A DNA stretch of 64,000 nt. It comes from Microbacteriaceae bacterium. Its GTDB lineage: Bacteria > Actinomycetota > Actinomycetes > Actinomycetales > Microbacteriaceae. The notes under the pieces were generated by a model. It saw only the letters and a program-made list of their open reading frames with translations, searched no databases and was not told the origin of the DNA. Location: contig CANKTR010000004.1 in assembly GCA_947486475.1 (NCBI GenBank), forward strand, positions 1-64,000, given 5' to 3'. Numbering within the stretch: position 1 is the first letter of the stretch; each line of letters opens with the position of its first letter. This document shows positions 7,823 to 15,812 of the stretch, in pieces. A program made the position numbers and the translations under genes.

Positions 7823-8758
7823 TTACTGCTGCGGACGACGCTTCGCCGTCGCCAGCACTCCAACCCCGATGGCGGCATCCGAAACGGTGGAGATGACGCG
7901 AACGACGATGGACAGCATGATCGCGTCGACCAGACTCACACCGCCCAGGGTGGCGAACCCGACGAACACGCTCTCACGGACACCGAGTCCCGATGGCACG
8001 AACACCGCAAGAATTCCGATTGCGCTGGCGATGGCGTAGCTTCCACCCAACGTGAGTGCTTGCTCGACGGTCACCGGCACGATCGCGATGGTGATGGCGA
8101 CAACAGCGAGAGCGTTGATGATTCGCGGCAACACAAATTGTCCGAACAGTTGAGTGGTGTGGGCGGGGCTGAGGAATCGTTGTACGGTATCGCCATCGAT
8201 TCCCCGCTTTCGACGGATCAGGTTGACGAACTTTTCCACCGTCGAACCGGAAAAAATAAACACGATGATTCCGACAATCGTCAGAGCAATGACGAGCCAC
8301 AGGTAGGGAGTGATGCTCCCGGTCCACAGCAGTGCACTGCCCACCGTCACGATTCCAAATCCAAATGAGGACGCCTGGATCAGGATTTGCTCGGATAGGA
8401 ACGCCGTTGTCGCAGCGCCTCGTGTCACACCGCGATTTCGAGCCCACACAATCTTGTGTCCCAGGTAACCGATTCCGGGAATGTAGCGGTGCAACCAGGA
8501 TTCCGAATGTCCGCGAATGGTTGCCCAGAGCGGGAGCCGAATATCGGTGATCAGGACTATCAGTCGGTGCCAATTCAGTCCGCCGACGAGGACGCCCGCG
8601 ACAAACAGAACCCCACCCAGAACAAAGAGCCATGACCACGAAATCGAATACGCGCTCAGTCGGTCGAGGTTTGCAGAGAGGGCCAGCCCACACAGCACAA
8701 AAACTGCGAGACCCGCGCCGTATTTGATGACGCGCATGACGACTCGTCGAAAGTTCAT
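7823..8758 (-). CDS. Lysylphosphatidylglycerol synthase TM-domain (UPF0104/AglD-like) membrane protein
   Basis: Integral membrane protein of 311 residues with about seven or eight hydrophobic helices and a basic C-terminus (TAKRRPQQ). The motif VPSGLGVRESVFVG near residues 252-266 is the conserved signature of the flippase-like LPG_synthase_TM family. There is no catalytic lysyltransferase domain, so it is a stand-alone TM unit. Such proteins are often found in glycan or lipid-carrier loci and are proposed to move polyprenyl-linked intermediates. Its ATG directly abuts the stop of the upstream sulfotransferase gene (TAAATG), so the two are co-translated, and a GT2 of dolichol-phosphate-mannose-synthase type lies across the divergent promoter. 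Confidence 0.8.
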   Translation of the reverse strand: MNFRRVVMRVIKYGAGLAVFVLCGLALSANLDRLSAYSISWSWLFVLGGVLFVAGVLVGGLNWHRLIVLITDIRLPLWATIRGHSESWLHRYIPGIGYLGHKIVWARNRGVTRGAATTAFLSEQILIQASSFGFGIVTVGSALLWTGSITPYLWLVIALTIVGIIVFIFSGSTVEKFVNLIRRKRGIDGDTVQRFLSPAHTTQLFGQFVLPRIINALAVVAITIAIVPVTVEQALTLGGSYAIASAIGILAVFVPSGLGVRESVFVGFATLGGVSLVDAIMLSIVVRVISTVSDAAIGVGVLATAKRRPQQ

Positions 8759-9595
8759 TTAGACAACGCCATGGGCGGCAACCTGGGGATAGAAGTCCTG
8801 AACCAGCGCGCCGAACGCCGATTCAACGTCGGCGATTTGCTCGGGCGTGAGGTCTTTGCGGTATCGACCGCTGCCATCGAACAGCGGCTGTTGCACCTGC
8901 CACGCTCGTCGAGACACGTGCGCCTTCTTCCCCGCGCCGTCGGTTTCTTCGACATTTTCGACGTTGAACCAAGTCGGTGCGAACTCGGAATGGTTGGCCA
9001 TGCGTTGGTCGAATTCGATTCCGAGGTGTGAAGAAACTTTCGCCATCGTCTTTTCAAAATCACGAACCAGGTCTTCGTAACGGATGATCAACACGTCAGG
9101 GTCGTTCTTGACGCGGTTGATCGCAACGAAATCCAACGAGACGCGAACCATCGCTCCTTTCCAATCACCAATGCGCTTCGAAATGGACGCGACGAGGTCC
9201 CGTGGGTCTCGAACCATGACGACAAACCGGGTCGAGGGAAACAACGACCGAATGTACGGAATGCGGAACACATGACGGGGTGTCTTTTCAATCAATACCT
9301 GAGTTTCGTCGGGAAAATTAGCGGCAGCCATCGCGCGACGAGCCTTGTTTTCCCGCAATAACGCCAATGGGCCGAGGCCGAGGAACCATTTTGTTTCTCG
9401 ATCAAACAGGTACGCGCTCGGGTGCGCCCCCAGAATCGTTGCGAGAAGCGTCGTTCCACCGTGGCCACAGCCGCTGATGGAGAACAACGGAAGGATGCCG
9501 GCGTTACTGCGACCGGGGATTCGCCAGGCCGGCGCAAAACGATAGCCCGGTGCCCAGATGCCCGATCGCCACATGAGCGCGTGAAGTGAAGGCAT
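8759..9595 (-). CDS. PAPS-dependent sulfotransferase
   Basis: Cytosolic or membrane-peripheral sulfotransferase of 278 residues that would transfer sulfate from PAPS to an acceptor hydroxyl. The 5-phosphosulfate-binding loop is in SISGCGHGGTTLLATIL (about 40-56), and the 3-phosphate-binding strand and helix VVMVRDPRDLVASI is in the middle. RYEDL is also present, a block typical of bacterial Sulfotransfer family proteins. It is co-transcribed with the flippase-like gene. The acceptor is not identifiable; surrounding glycosyltransferases favour a sugar or glycolipid. An internal ATG at codon 8 is an alternative start. Confidence 0.82.
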   Translation of the reverse strand: MPSLHALMWRSGIWAPGYRFAPAWRIPGRSNAGILPLFSISGCGHGGTTLLATILGAHPSAYLFDRETKWFLGLGPLALLRENKARRAMAAANFPDETQVLIEKTPRHVFRIPYIRSLFPSTRFVVMVRDPRDLVASISKRIGDWKGAMVRVSLDFVAINRVKNDPDVLIIRYEDLVRDFEKTMAKVSSHLGIEFDQRMANHSEFAPTWFNVENVEETDGAGKKAHVSRRAWQVQQPLFDGSGRYRKDLTPEQIADVESAFGALVQDFYPQVAAHGVV

Positions 9596-9678
9596 CGTCC
9601 GTCTCTACTTTCGTGCACGGTAGGGGAAAACAGCCGACTGTGGTCCCGCGTTGGAGATTTTCTCGAGTGTGCGTTGGC

Positions 9679-9684
9679 TATACT
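9679..9684 (+). promoter_or_regulatory. Candidate -10 box for the GT2 gene
   Basis: TATACT in the 136-bp divergent region between the sulfotransferase and GT2 genes would give a leader of about 40 nt. No well-spaced -35 is obvious, so this is tentative. Confidence 0.35.
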
Positions 9685-9731
9685 AATCGCAACCACCGGC
9701 TCCCGCTGGATTCTTAGATTGGATTGCCCTC

Positions 9732-10685
9732 TTGGCTAAGCCCCGGAACTGTGTCATCGTCATCCCCGCCTATAACGAGGCAGAAAACTTGGGGCAGGTC
9801 ATCCCCGAAATCATCACGTACATCTCGAAAATCGACTCGAAATTCCGCATCATCATCATCGATGACGGTTCGACGGACGATACCGCGAACACCATCACCG
9901 CGTTAGCGAAGAAGCATCCCCAAATTGTGGGCGAATCGATGCCGAGAAACCTTGGAAAAGCCGCAGCCCTCAAACGTGGTTTTGCGCTCGCCGAAGATTT
10001 GGGCGGTCAGATTGTCATCATGATGGACGCCGATGGTCAGGACGACCCGGCCGAGCTCGAAACGCTGATCGGCAGGCTAGACGAGGGTTTCGACCTCGTC
10101 ACTGGTGCCCGATATACCCGAAACGATCGTTTCATCAAGCGGACCACGTCGCGCCTGTACAACCGCACAACCTCGATGATTTCGGGGGTCAAAGGCAAGG
10201 ACTTCAACTCCGGTTTCAAGGTCATGCGACTGACGGTCGCCCAGGCCGTCGGGTCGATGATGTACGGAGAAATGCACCGCTACTTGACCGTCATTGCGTC
10301 CTGGTTTGGCTACCGGATCACCGAAGTGCACGTCACCCACCGCAAGCGTCTTTTGGGCAAGAGCAAGTACGGGATTGCACGATTCTGGCGGGGATTCATC
10401 GACCTCGTGACAATTCGATTCCTGTTGGCCTACGAAAGCCGCCCGTCTCACCTCATCGGCGCATTCGGCGTTCTGTCGCTTCTCGGCGGAGTCGGAATCC
10501 TCGGGTATGTCTCGGTACTTCGGGTCTTCTTCGACGAAACGATCGGCAACCGCCCTATTTTGACCATCGGAGTGTTGCTGGCGGTGGTGGGAATCCAGTT
10601 GCTCGTGTTCGGTCTGCTCGCTGAACTTCAGGTGTTCATGCGTCACCGCTCCAACGACGTGAAGACACGACCACTGACCAAATAA
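9732..10685 (+). CDS. Family 2 glycosyltransferase with two C-terminal TM helices
   Basis: GT-A-fold enzyme of 317 residues. VIVIPAYNEAENL at the N-terminus, IIIDDGSTDDT (first acidic motif) and MMDADGQDDP (DxD metal-binding motif) are intact. KRLLGKSKYG and the two hydrophobic helices at about 238-262 and 276-302 match polyprenyl-phosphate glycosyltransferases of the DPM1/ArnC/GtrB type, which make lipid-linked sugar donors. It could supply polyprenyl-phosphate sugars to the GT39-like integral membrane enzymes at 12.8 and 26.5 kb. The start codon is TTG at 9732; no better start is in frame nearby. It ends 6 nt from a convergent sulfotransferase gene. Confidence 0.87.
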   Translation: MAKPRNCVIVIPAYNEAENLGQVIPEIITYISKIDSKFRIIIIDDGSTDDTANTITALAKKHPQIVGESMPRNLGKAAALKRGFALAEDLGGQIVIMMDADGQDDPAELETLIGRLDEGFDLVTGARYTRNDRFIKRTTSRLYNRTTSMISGVKGKDFNSGFKVMRLTVAQAVGSMMYGEMHRYLTVIASWFGYRITEVHVTHRKRLLGKSKYGIARFWRGFIDLVTIRFLLAYESRPSHLIGAFGVLSLLGGVGILGYVSVLRVFFDETIGNRPILTIGVLLAVVGIQLLVFGLLAELQVFMRHRSNDVKTRPLTK

Positions 10686-10691
10686 CTCGGC

Positions 10692-11585
10692 TCAGTCGTG
10701 ACGATGTAGTGGGTCGTCGAGATAGCCAAACTGTTCGAGTGTTGTGTGGCCGGCACGATCGAGGGCCGCAATGTCCGCGTCGCTCAGCACCAATCGATAG
10801 CGACCAATTCGAGTGTCCGTGACGGGTTCCGAAACCAGGCGCTTCCACTCCGATGTTTCGGTCGGTTCTATATTCTGAACGCGGTTTGCTTCGTGAAAGT
10901 CGAGCATCGCGGAAGTCCATTCCATCCCCCACTCGCGGAGAACCGGCTCCAGCGCGCGCTGCGGGGAAACGACGAGGTCCTCGTAGCGAATTCGCGCCCA
11001 GCGAGACGGGGGGAAGGTGTTCAATTGCCGAATCACGTTCTGGTTCTGTTCGTCCCAGCCGCGCGCAAATTCGGTCGGATCCGTTGCGAGTTTCGGCATA
11101 AAGGGCGAATCACTGCCCTGCATCCTGATGTCTTGCCCTGAGACGAAGCAGTCCCGCACGTCCCGCACAATGTGGAGGAAGACAGAATCGGGGAAAAGCC
11201 CGGCGATGGGCTGCACGAAGTCCATGTGCACATTGTTTTTGTCACCCCATCGCGCGTGCGGTTTCCCGATTTTCGCGGAGTACCGTTCATACGGAATCGC
11301 CACGAGTTCGGTGTAGTTGCTCGGGAGTGTTTCCCGGATTGCCGCGTCAATTTCAGCCGCCGAGATCCCCCAGGTCGAGAACTTTCGCGCCTCCATGAGT
11401 TCGGTGACGAATTTTTCCCGACGCGATGATGCGCAGTCGGAAACCTGCCAATCACCGAAGTCACCGAGAAACCACGTGAGAAAAGAGGATTCCGGAGCGA
11501 TGACAATCTCTGGGTGGGCCGTGAGAAGAAGGCGCAGAAGGGTTGTTCCGGAACGCGGAGAACCGAGAAGGAAAATCGGGCCCAT
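10692..11585 (-). CDS. PAPS-dependent sulfotransferase
   Basis: Second canonical sulfotransferase in this region, 297 residues. It opens with FLLGSPRSGTTLLRLLL (P-loop-like phosphosulfate motif, residues 4-20) and has FLHIVRDVRDCFVSG, the 3-phosphate-binding motif with its key Arg and Ser. RYEDLVVSPQRAL follows. The start at 11585 lies 6 nt after the stop of the upstream aminotransferase gene, so the two form an operon. The acceptor is unknown; the link with a sugar aminotransferase argues for an amino-sugar-containing glycan. PAPS could come from the CysD/CysNC pair encoded at 34.5-37.3 kb. Confidence 0.83.
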   Translation of the reverse strand: MGPIFLLGSPRSGTTLLRLLLTAHPEIVIAPESSFLTWFLGDFGDWQVSDCASSRREKFVTELMEARKFSTWGISAAEIDAAIRETLPSNYTELVAIPYERYSAKIGKPHARWGDKNNVHMDFVQPIAGLFPDSVFLHIVRDVRDCFVSGQDIRMQGSDSPFMPKLATDPTEFARGWDEQNQNVIRQLNTFPPSRWARIRYEDLVVSPQRALEPVLREWGMEWTSAMLDFHEANRVQNIEPTETSEWKRLVSEPVTDTRIGRYRLVLSDADIAALDRAGHTTLEQFGYLDDPLHRHD

Positions 11586-11591
11586 TCGGCG

Positions 11592-12665
11592 CTAGCCCTT
11601 GTGGGCCGCGAGAACGTCCCGAATGTAATCGAACTGTTCGTCCGACAGTGAGCGGAACATGGGTAACCCGATGACGGTTTCGGCAAGGAATCGGGAGTTC
11701 GAATTCCCCGACGTCGGGAAGTCTCTGAACGGGGTGGTTTCGGTCAGAGATGCGGGCCACCAGCGGCGGGTCTGAATACCGGCATCGGCAAGTTCCCGCT
11801 CGTATACCGCCGCCGACTCAACGGACGGCGCAGCGATGAGCCAGTAGGGAATGCGGCTCGAAGGACTCATGGGACCGCCGCTAAGCCCCAGCTGTGCGTT
11901 GATCTCGGCCGCTTTGTCGCGGACCACACCCCAGTCGCGAAGTTCGGTGTCGACATCGTCGAGCGAAGCGAGTGCAAAGGCGGCAGCAAATTCCGACATC
12001 TTGCCGTTGGTTCCGATGCGCTCCGTGATGCGGCTACCCGAAAACCCAAAGTTGATCCATTCGCGGGCAATTTGCGCCCGAGCCGGATCCGCGAAAATGA
12101 CGAGGCCGCCTTCACCACACCCCAGCACCTTCGTCGCGTGCAACGAGATGGTGGCGGCCCACCCTTTTTTCATGCCGGACAAGTCGGGACGATTTCCCGC
12201 ACATGCGGCGGCATCAATGATGATCCGAGGAAAAGCGGACCAGTCGCTCAAGTCGATGGGATGACCAAACGGCGCAACGACAAGAGGAACCACGGAATCA
12301 GCGTGTGCGAGATCGTCATCGGTCACGCTCAGTGTCCACGACTCTGGATCGACGTCGCGGAACTCAACCGACCCACCCACGCTGAGCACCCCCATCGCGG
12401 TCGCGGGAAACGTCCACTCCGGGCTGAGATACGTGGGATTGTCCTCCCACAGTGCCGCCGCGGAGATCGCGACCGTGCCGTTCACCACCGCGACAACATT
12501 GTCCGCCGAGACGTTGAACCAGTCCGCGTAACGCTGTTCGAGTTCTCGTACCATCGGCCCGTGATTGCTAAAAATCCCCGACGCGTAGACCCGTTCGAGA
12601 TAGACGTTCACCGCGTCGATTGTGGGGAGAACGGGCTTCATCACGGGTATTGAAACTGATGTCAT
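11592..12665 (-). CDS. DegT/DnrJ/EryC1/StrS-family aminotransferase
   Basis: PLP-dependent enzyme of 357 residues, a fold-type I family that mostly makes nucleotide-linked amino sugars. It starts with MTSVSIPVMKPVLPTIDAV, has FSNHGPMVRELE, the cofactor-binding Asp region in IIIDAAACAGNRP and the Schiff-base lysine in LHATKVLGCGEGG. The C-terminal KMSEFAAAFALASLDD is also typical. The ATG at 12665 was chosen over upstream in-frame starts because GGGGGAAGAA lies just upstream and family homology begins there; upstream codons would run back toward the divergent gene. It is coupled to a sulfotransferase downstream. Confidence 0.85.
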   Translation of the reverse strand: MTSVSIPVMKPVLPTIDAVNVYLERVYASGIFSNHGPMVRELEQRYADWFNVSADNVVAVVNGTVAISAAALWEDNPTYLSPEWTFPATAMGVLSVGGSVEFRDVDPESWTLSVTDDDLAHADSVVPLVVAPFGHPIDLSDWSAFPRIIIDAAACAGNRPDLSGMKKGWAATISLHATKVLGCGEGGLVIFADPARAQIAREWINFGFSGSRITERIGTNGKMSEFAAAFALASLDDVDTELRDWGVVRDKAAEINAQLGLSGGPMSPSSRIPYWLIAAPSVESAAVYERELADAGIQTRRWWPASLTETTPFRDFPTSGNSNSRFLAETVIGLPMFRSLSDEQFDYIRDVLAAHKG

Positions 12666-12843
12666 GACGTGTTCTTCCCCCAGGTTGACGACGGTGACAA
12701 CGGTATCACATCGAGTTTCTCCGTCCGAAGGGGTGTTTGACGCAGGCGGGAGCGCTTCCAAATTGGAGGAGTTGCAATGCGTTACGCTGGGGGCGGGTCC
12801 GTCTTCCGGCGCCACATTCCGCCCTTTCTCAGAAAGAGATTCC

Positions 12844-14889
12844 GTGACGAAATTGCGATTACTCACCCCGTGGGCCTTCGGTCTTTACCTTGTCACGATG
12901 TTCACGCTGTCCTTCAGCGGAGTCGGCCAGGTGGGCTATTACTTCGACGAATTTATTCACGTCGAGAAACTTCAAAATTTCCTGGACTACGGGCTGTACA
13001 CACTCGAGGTCGGCCTCGACGGCAACGGAGAGCCCTACAGTGTTCGGGGTTTCGTCTACGTCTATGGGCCTGTCTTTTCGCTGATCGGGCACGCGGTCGC
13101 CGTGATTTCAGGAGCCGAAATCTGGGGAGTCGTCGGGGTTTCCGACGCGGCGTTCGCCGCGCGGCATTACGTGGTCGGGGCTTTTTCCATCATCGGTGTC
13201 CTTGCTGCAGGATGGGGAGTTTCGCTCGTGACGCGCTCCCGTAACTGGGGGCTGGCCGCTGCGTGCCTCTTGGTCTCGATCCCGATGTGGACGGGTTCGG
13301 CGATCTACAACATCAAAGACATTCCCGCGGCAACCGGTTTTACCCTGTTCACGGTCGGTTGTATCGTCGCCGTACTGCCCATAGAACGACAAACACGAGT
13401 GACGTCCGTTGTCGGTTGGGTTTTTCTCTATTTGGGGTCGCTCATTTTTTGGGGAACGCGACCCGGACTATGGATTGCGATTGCGCTGTCCTTCGTGGCC
13501 ATTGTGCTCGTCCTCACGCGCATCGAAAACTTGCGCACTGTGCGCTCGATCGCAACTCGGTTGATTCGACCGACGGCGGCGGTCGTTGCGTCGTACCTCA
13601 CCATGTTGATCGTGTACCCACGGGTTTTTTCGAACCCCGTCAAATTGTTGTACAAGAGTTTTTCCGACACGTCGGATTTTCCCCAGCGCCGTGGAAGTTA
13701 CACCGACGGAACGATGTCGTCGAGTCCGCCGTCGTGGGATTTCTTGCCCAAGTGGGCGGCCGCGCAGTTACCCGAAGTGATTCTCGTCCTCACCGTGGTG
13801 GCGTCACTCGTGACCATGTGGCTCGTTCTCAGGCGCATTTTCCGGTCAACTCCGACGGATGTGGATTTCGCGATACCGGCGCTCATCTTCACCTTCATCC
13901 AGTTCGCCGCATTCCCCATCGCCGGCATTCTGCTGGATTCGCGAATCACGTCCGGTCTTCGGCAATTCCTGTTCATCCTTCCCGGGTTGGCGATGTTGGT
14001 GACGATCGTTCTGTTCATCGCCGTCGAAAAGTGGAACCTGAAGCGTTTTCGCGGCGCATGGCCAACGGCGGCTGGTGTCATCGTGGCGTCGACGATTGTG
14101 ACAACCGTGCTTCAATTCCAACTCTTTCCCTACAACGCCAACTATTTCAACCCCACCACCTTTTCTCGAGGAATCGAAGGGCGGTGGGAACTCGATCGTT
14201 ACGAACTCAGTCGCAGTGAGCTCTACTCGACTTTGTCGGTGAGCGAGCGCACGCACTGCCTCAACTGTGGAACGCGTTACTACGCGGGGCGTCACATCGA
14301 TCGCGTTGCTTCGGAGACCACACCGCTCGATTTCACGCAATTCGTCCAAATGGGTCGCGCTGGCGGAAAGCTCGATATGTGCGAACCCCTCACCTCGGTC
14401 AGGCGCTCCTACCTGTGGGATCACCTCAATCTTGTGTCCTCGTTCCGCTGCGCGGTGCGGCCCGCTCCGATTGCCGTCGCGCCGTCCGAGACACGATACG
14501 GAATCACCGAGTGGCGACGTCACGCGCTCTGGGGCTGGCAATCAGTGTCGTCACTCGGCATGCTGTCGCGACCCGGTGATGCGTCCGCGTTCACGTGGTC
14601 GATCGACCCGAATGCCGTGCCTGCAGTCGAGTCGGTCACGCTGTCGCTAGCGCTGGACGACGTGCCCGCGGACGGTCTCACCCTGATCACGACGGTCAAC
14701 GGTTTCCCCGAACCGAATCGCCTCATCTCGTCGAGCGCACCTTTTGAACTCGTCTTCGACCATGATTCGATTGTGGACAATTCCGCACACAACGGTCTCG
14801 TCGTTGTTGAATTCCGTCTCGTTGACGCAGACGGACAACCCGTCGACGCACAGTTAGCCCTCACGAATTACGTGGCGACTCCACGTTAA
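12844..14889 (+). CDS. GT39/PMT-like integral membrane glycosyltransferase, paralogue 1
   Basis: Membrane protein of 681 residues. An acidic pair early in the chain (YYFDEFIHVEKL, about 33-44) after the first helix, and NIKDIPAATGF later, match GT39/ArnT/PMT-type enzymes that use polyprenyl-phosphate sugars on the outer face. About ten or eleven hydrophobic helices are followed by a soluble tail of roughly 230 residues. Compared with its paralogue at 26498-28162 it carries about 115-125 extra C-terminal residues with a beta-rich, carbohydrate-binding-like character (inferred). GTG 12844 was chosen because homology to the paralogue starts there and AGAAAGAG lies upstream. It is divergent from the DegT aminotransferase gene. 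Confidence 0.72.
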   Translation: MTKLRLLTPWAFGLYLVTMFTLSFSGVGQVGYYFDEFIHVEKLQNFLDYGLYTLEVGLDGNGEPYSVRGFVYVYGPVFSLIGHAVAVISGAEIWGVVGVSDAAFAARHYVVGAFSIIGVLAAGWGVSLVTRSRNWGLAAACLLVSIPMWTGSAIYNIKDIPAATGFTLFTVGCIVAVLPIERQTRVTSVVGWVFLYLGSLIFWGTRPGLWIAIALSFVAIVLVLTRIENLRTVRSIATRLIRPTAAVVASYLTMLIVYPRVFSNPVKLLYKSFSDTSDFPQRRGSYTDGTMSSSPPSWDFLPKWAAAQLPEVILVLTVVASLVTMWLVLRRIFRSTPTDVDFAIPALIFTFIQFAAFPIAGILLDSRITSGLRQFLFILPGLAMLVTIVLFIAVEKWNLKRFRGAWPTAAGVIVASTIVTTVLQFQLFPYNANYFNPTTFSRGIEGRWELDRYELSRSELYSTLSVSERTHCLNCGTRYYAGRHIDRVASETTPLDFTQFVQMGRAGGKLDMCEPLTSVRRSYLWDHLNLVSSFRCAVRPAPIAVAPSETRYGITEWRRHALWGWQSVSSLGMLSRPGDASAFTWSIDPNAVPAVESVTLSLALDDVPADGLTLITTVNGFPEPNRLISSSAPFELVFDHDSIVDNSAHNGLVVVEFRLVDADGQPVDAQLALTNYVATPR

Positions 14890-14961
14890 TTTCGTGGGGA
14901 GATAAGCGACAACGGATCTGGTCGGAAACGCCGACGAAATAAACCGAAGTGGCTTCGGAAA

Positions 14962-14992
14962 AATCGTTCACGATTTGCTAACATCGTTAGCA
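14962..14992 (+). promoter_or_regulatory. Double palindrome overlapping the tetR promoter
   Basis: AATCGT-TC-ACGATT (14962-14975) is followed directly by TGCTAACATCGTTAGCA (14976-14992), a 17-bp perfect inverted repeat ending at the A of the tetR ATG. TAACAT inside the second palindrome sits 7 nt before the ATG and would serve as -10 box of a leaderless mRNA. A regulator bound here would block its own promoter, as TetR-family proteins commonly do. Confidence 0.65.
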
Positions 14993-15738
14993 TGGGAAGG
15001 CCCGCCAAAGGAACGCGACCGATCGTCGATCCGTCGTTGACTGCCACATTCTGGCGGGAGCTCATGGGCGAGGCCGAACCAGCACAGCGGGACCAGTTTT
15101 TGTGGCTCACCATTCATCTCGTGCAGAAAATGGGACTTGCACAGTTCACGGTGAGCAGGGTTGCCAAAATGTTGGGCTACTCCGTTGCGATGGTGAACCA
15201 TCTTTTCGGATCGCGTGACGGGCTGATCGCGGAATGTGCGCAGGTGGTGCACCGCAGTTACGCCCAACAGGTTGTCGACGATTCAGAGGCCGCCGCACGA
15301 ACGCCTCGGGCTCGACTGGAAGCACATATTCGCTCCCGTTATGAACGGGGGCGCCTGTTGCGGGGATGGAGCCAGGTACTCAATTACCCCTTCTATTCCT
15401 TCGAATCCCCCGAAATCGCCTACGCACGGGCGGGGTCTTCCTTCAACGACAGCTATGGTCGTAACCTCTTGTACCTGACGCAGCTCGTCCTTGACGTTCG
15501 GGCTGGACATGTTTCCGACATCCCTCTGAGCCCCGACGAATTCCCGCGCAACGCGATCGCAATCGACAAGGTCGCCTTTCTTCACGCGGTCACCATCGCA
15601 ACGACGACGGCGGGTGCTGTGATGTGGATTCCCGGTCGAATCGACAATGGTGCGGACACGCCCGAAATGCTCAATCTTGTGCCGACGATGATCGAATCGC
15701 AACTGCGGCTCTTGGTTGATACGATTCCTGCACGCTAG
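14992..15738 (+). CDS. TetR-family transcriptional regulator
   Basis: One-component repressor of 248 residues, slightly long for the family (about 190-220). The helix-turn-helix is at about residues 42-80 (AQFTVSRVAKMLGYSVAMVNHLFGSRDGL pattern in two parts), preceded by an N-terminal extension of about 25 residues beginning MGRPAKGTRP. The remainder is an all-helical ligand-binding domain of unknown specificity. It lies 74 nt upstream of the acetoacetyl-CoA synthetase gene in the same orientation, so a role in ketone-body or short-acyl metabolism is plausible but unproved. The palindromes at the start codon suggest autoregulation. Confidence 0.8.
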   Translation: MGRPAKGTRPIVDPSLTATFWRELMGEAEPAQRDQFLWLTIHLVQKMGLAQFTVSRVAKMLGYSVAMVNHLFGSRDGLIAECAQVVHRSYAQQVVDDSEAAARTPRARLEAHIRSRYERGRLLRGWSQVLNYPFYSFESPEIAYARAGSSFNDSYGRNLLYLTQLVLDVRAGHVSDIPLSPDEFPRNAIAIDKVAFLHAVTIATTTAGAVMWIPGRIDNGADTPEMLNLVPTMIESQLRLLVDTIPAR

Positions 15739-15800
15739 CAACCGAGTTTTCGCGTCTCCCCCATTCCTCTGCTCAAACAGCATCGATGCGGCTCAAAAGA

Positions 15801-15806
15801 TAGGAT
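15801..15806 (+). promoter_or_regulatory. -10 box of leaderless acetoacetyl-CoA synthetase transcript
   Basis: TAGGAT, 6 nt, then the ATG at 15813. It implies a promoter separate from tetR. Confidence 0.5.
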
Positions 15807-15812
15807 GCGCTC

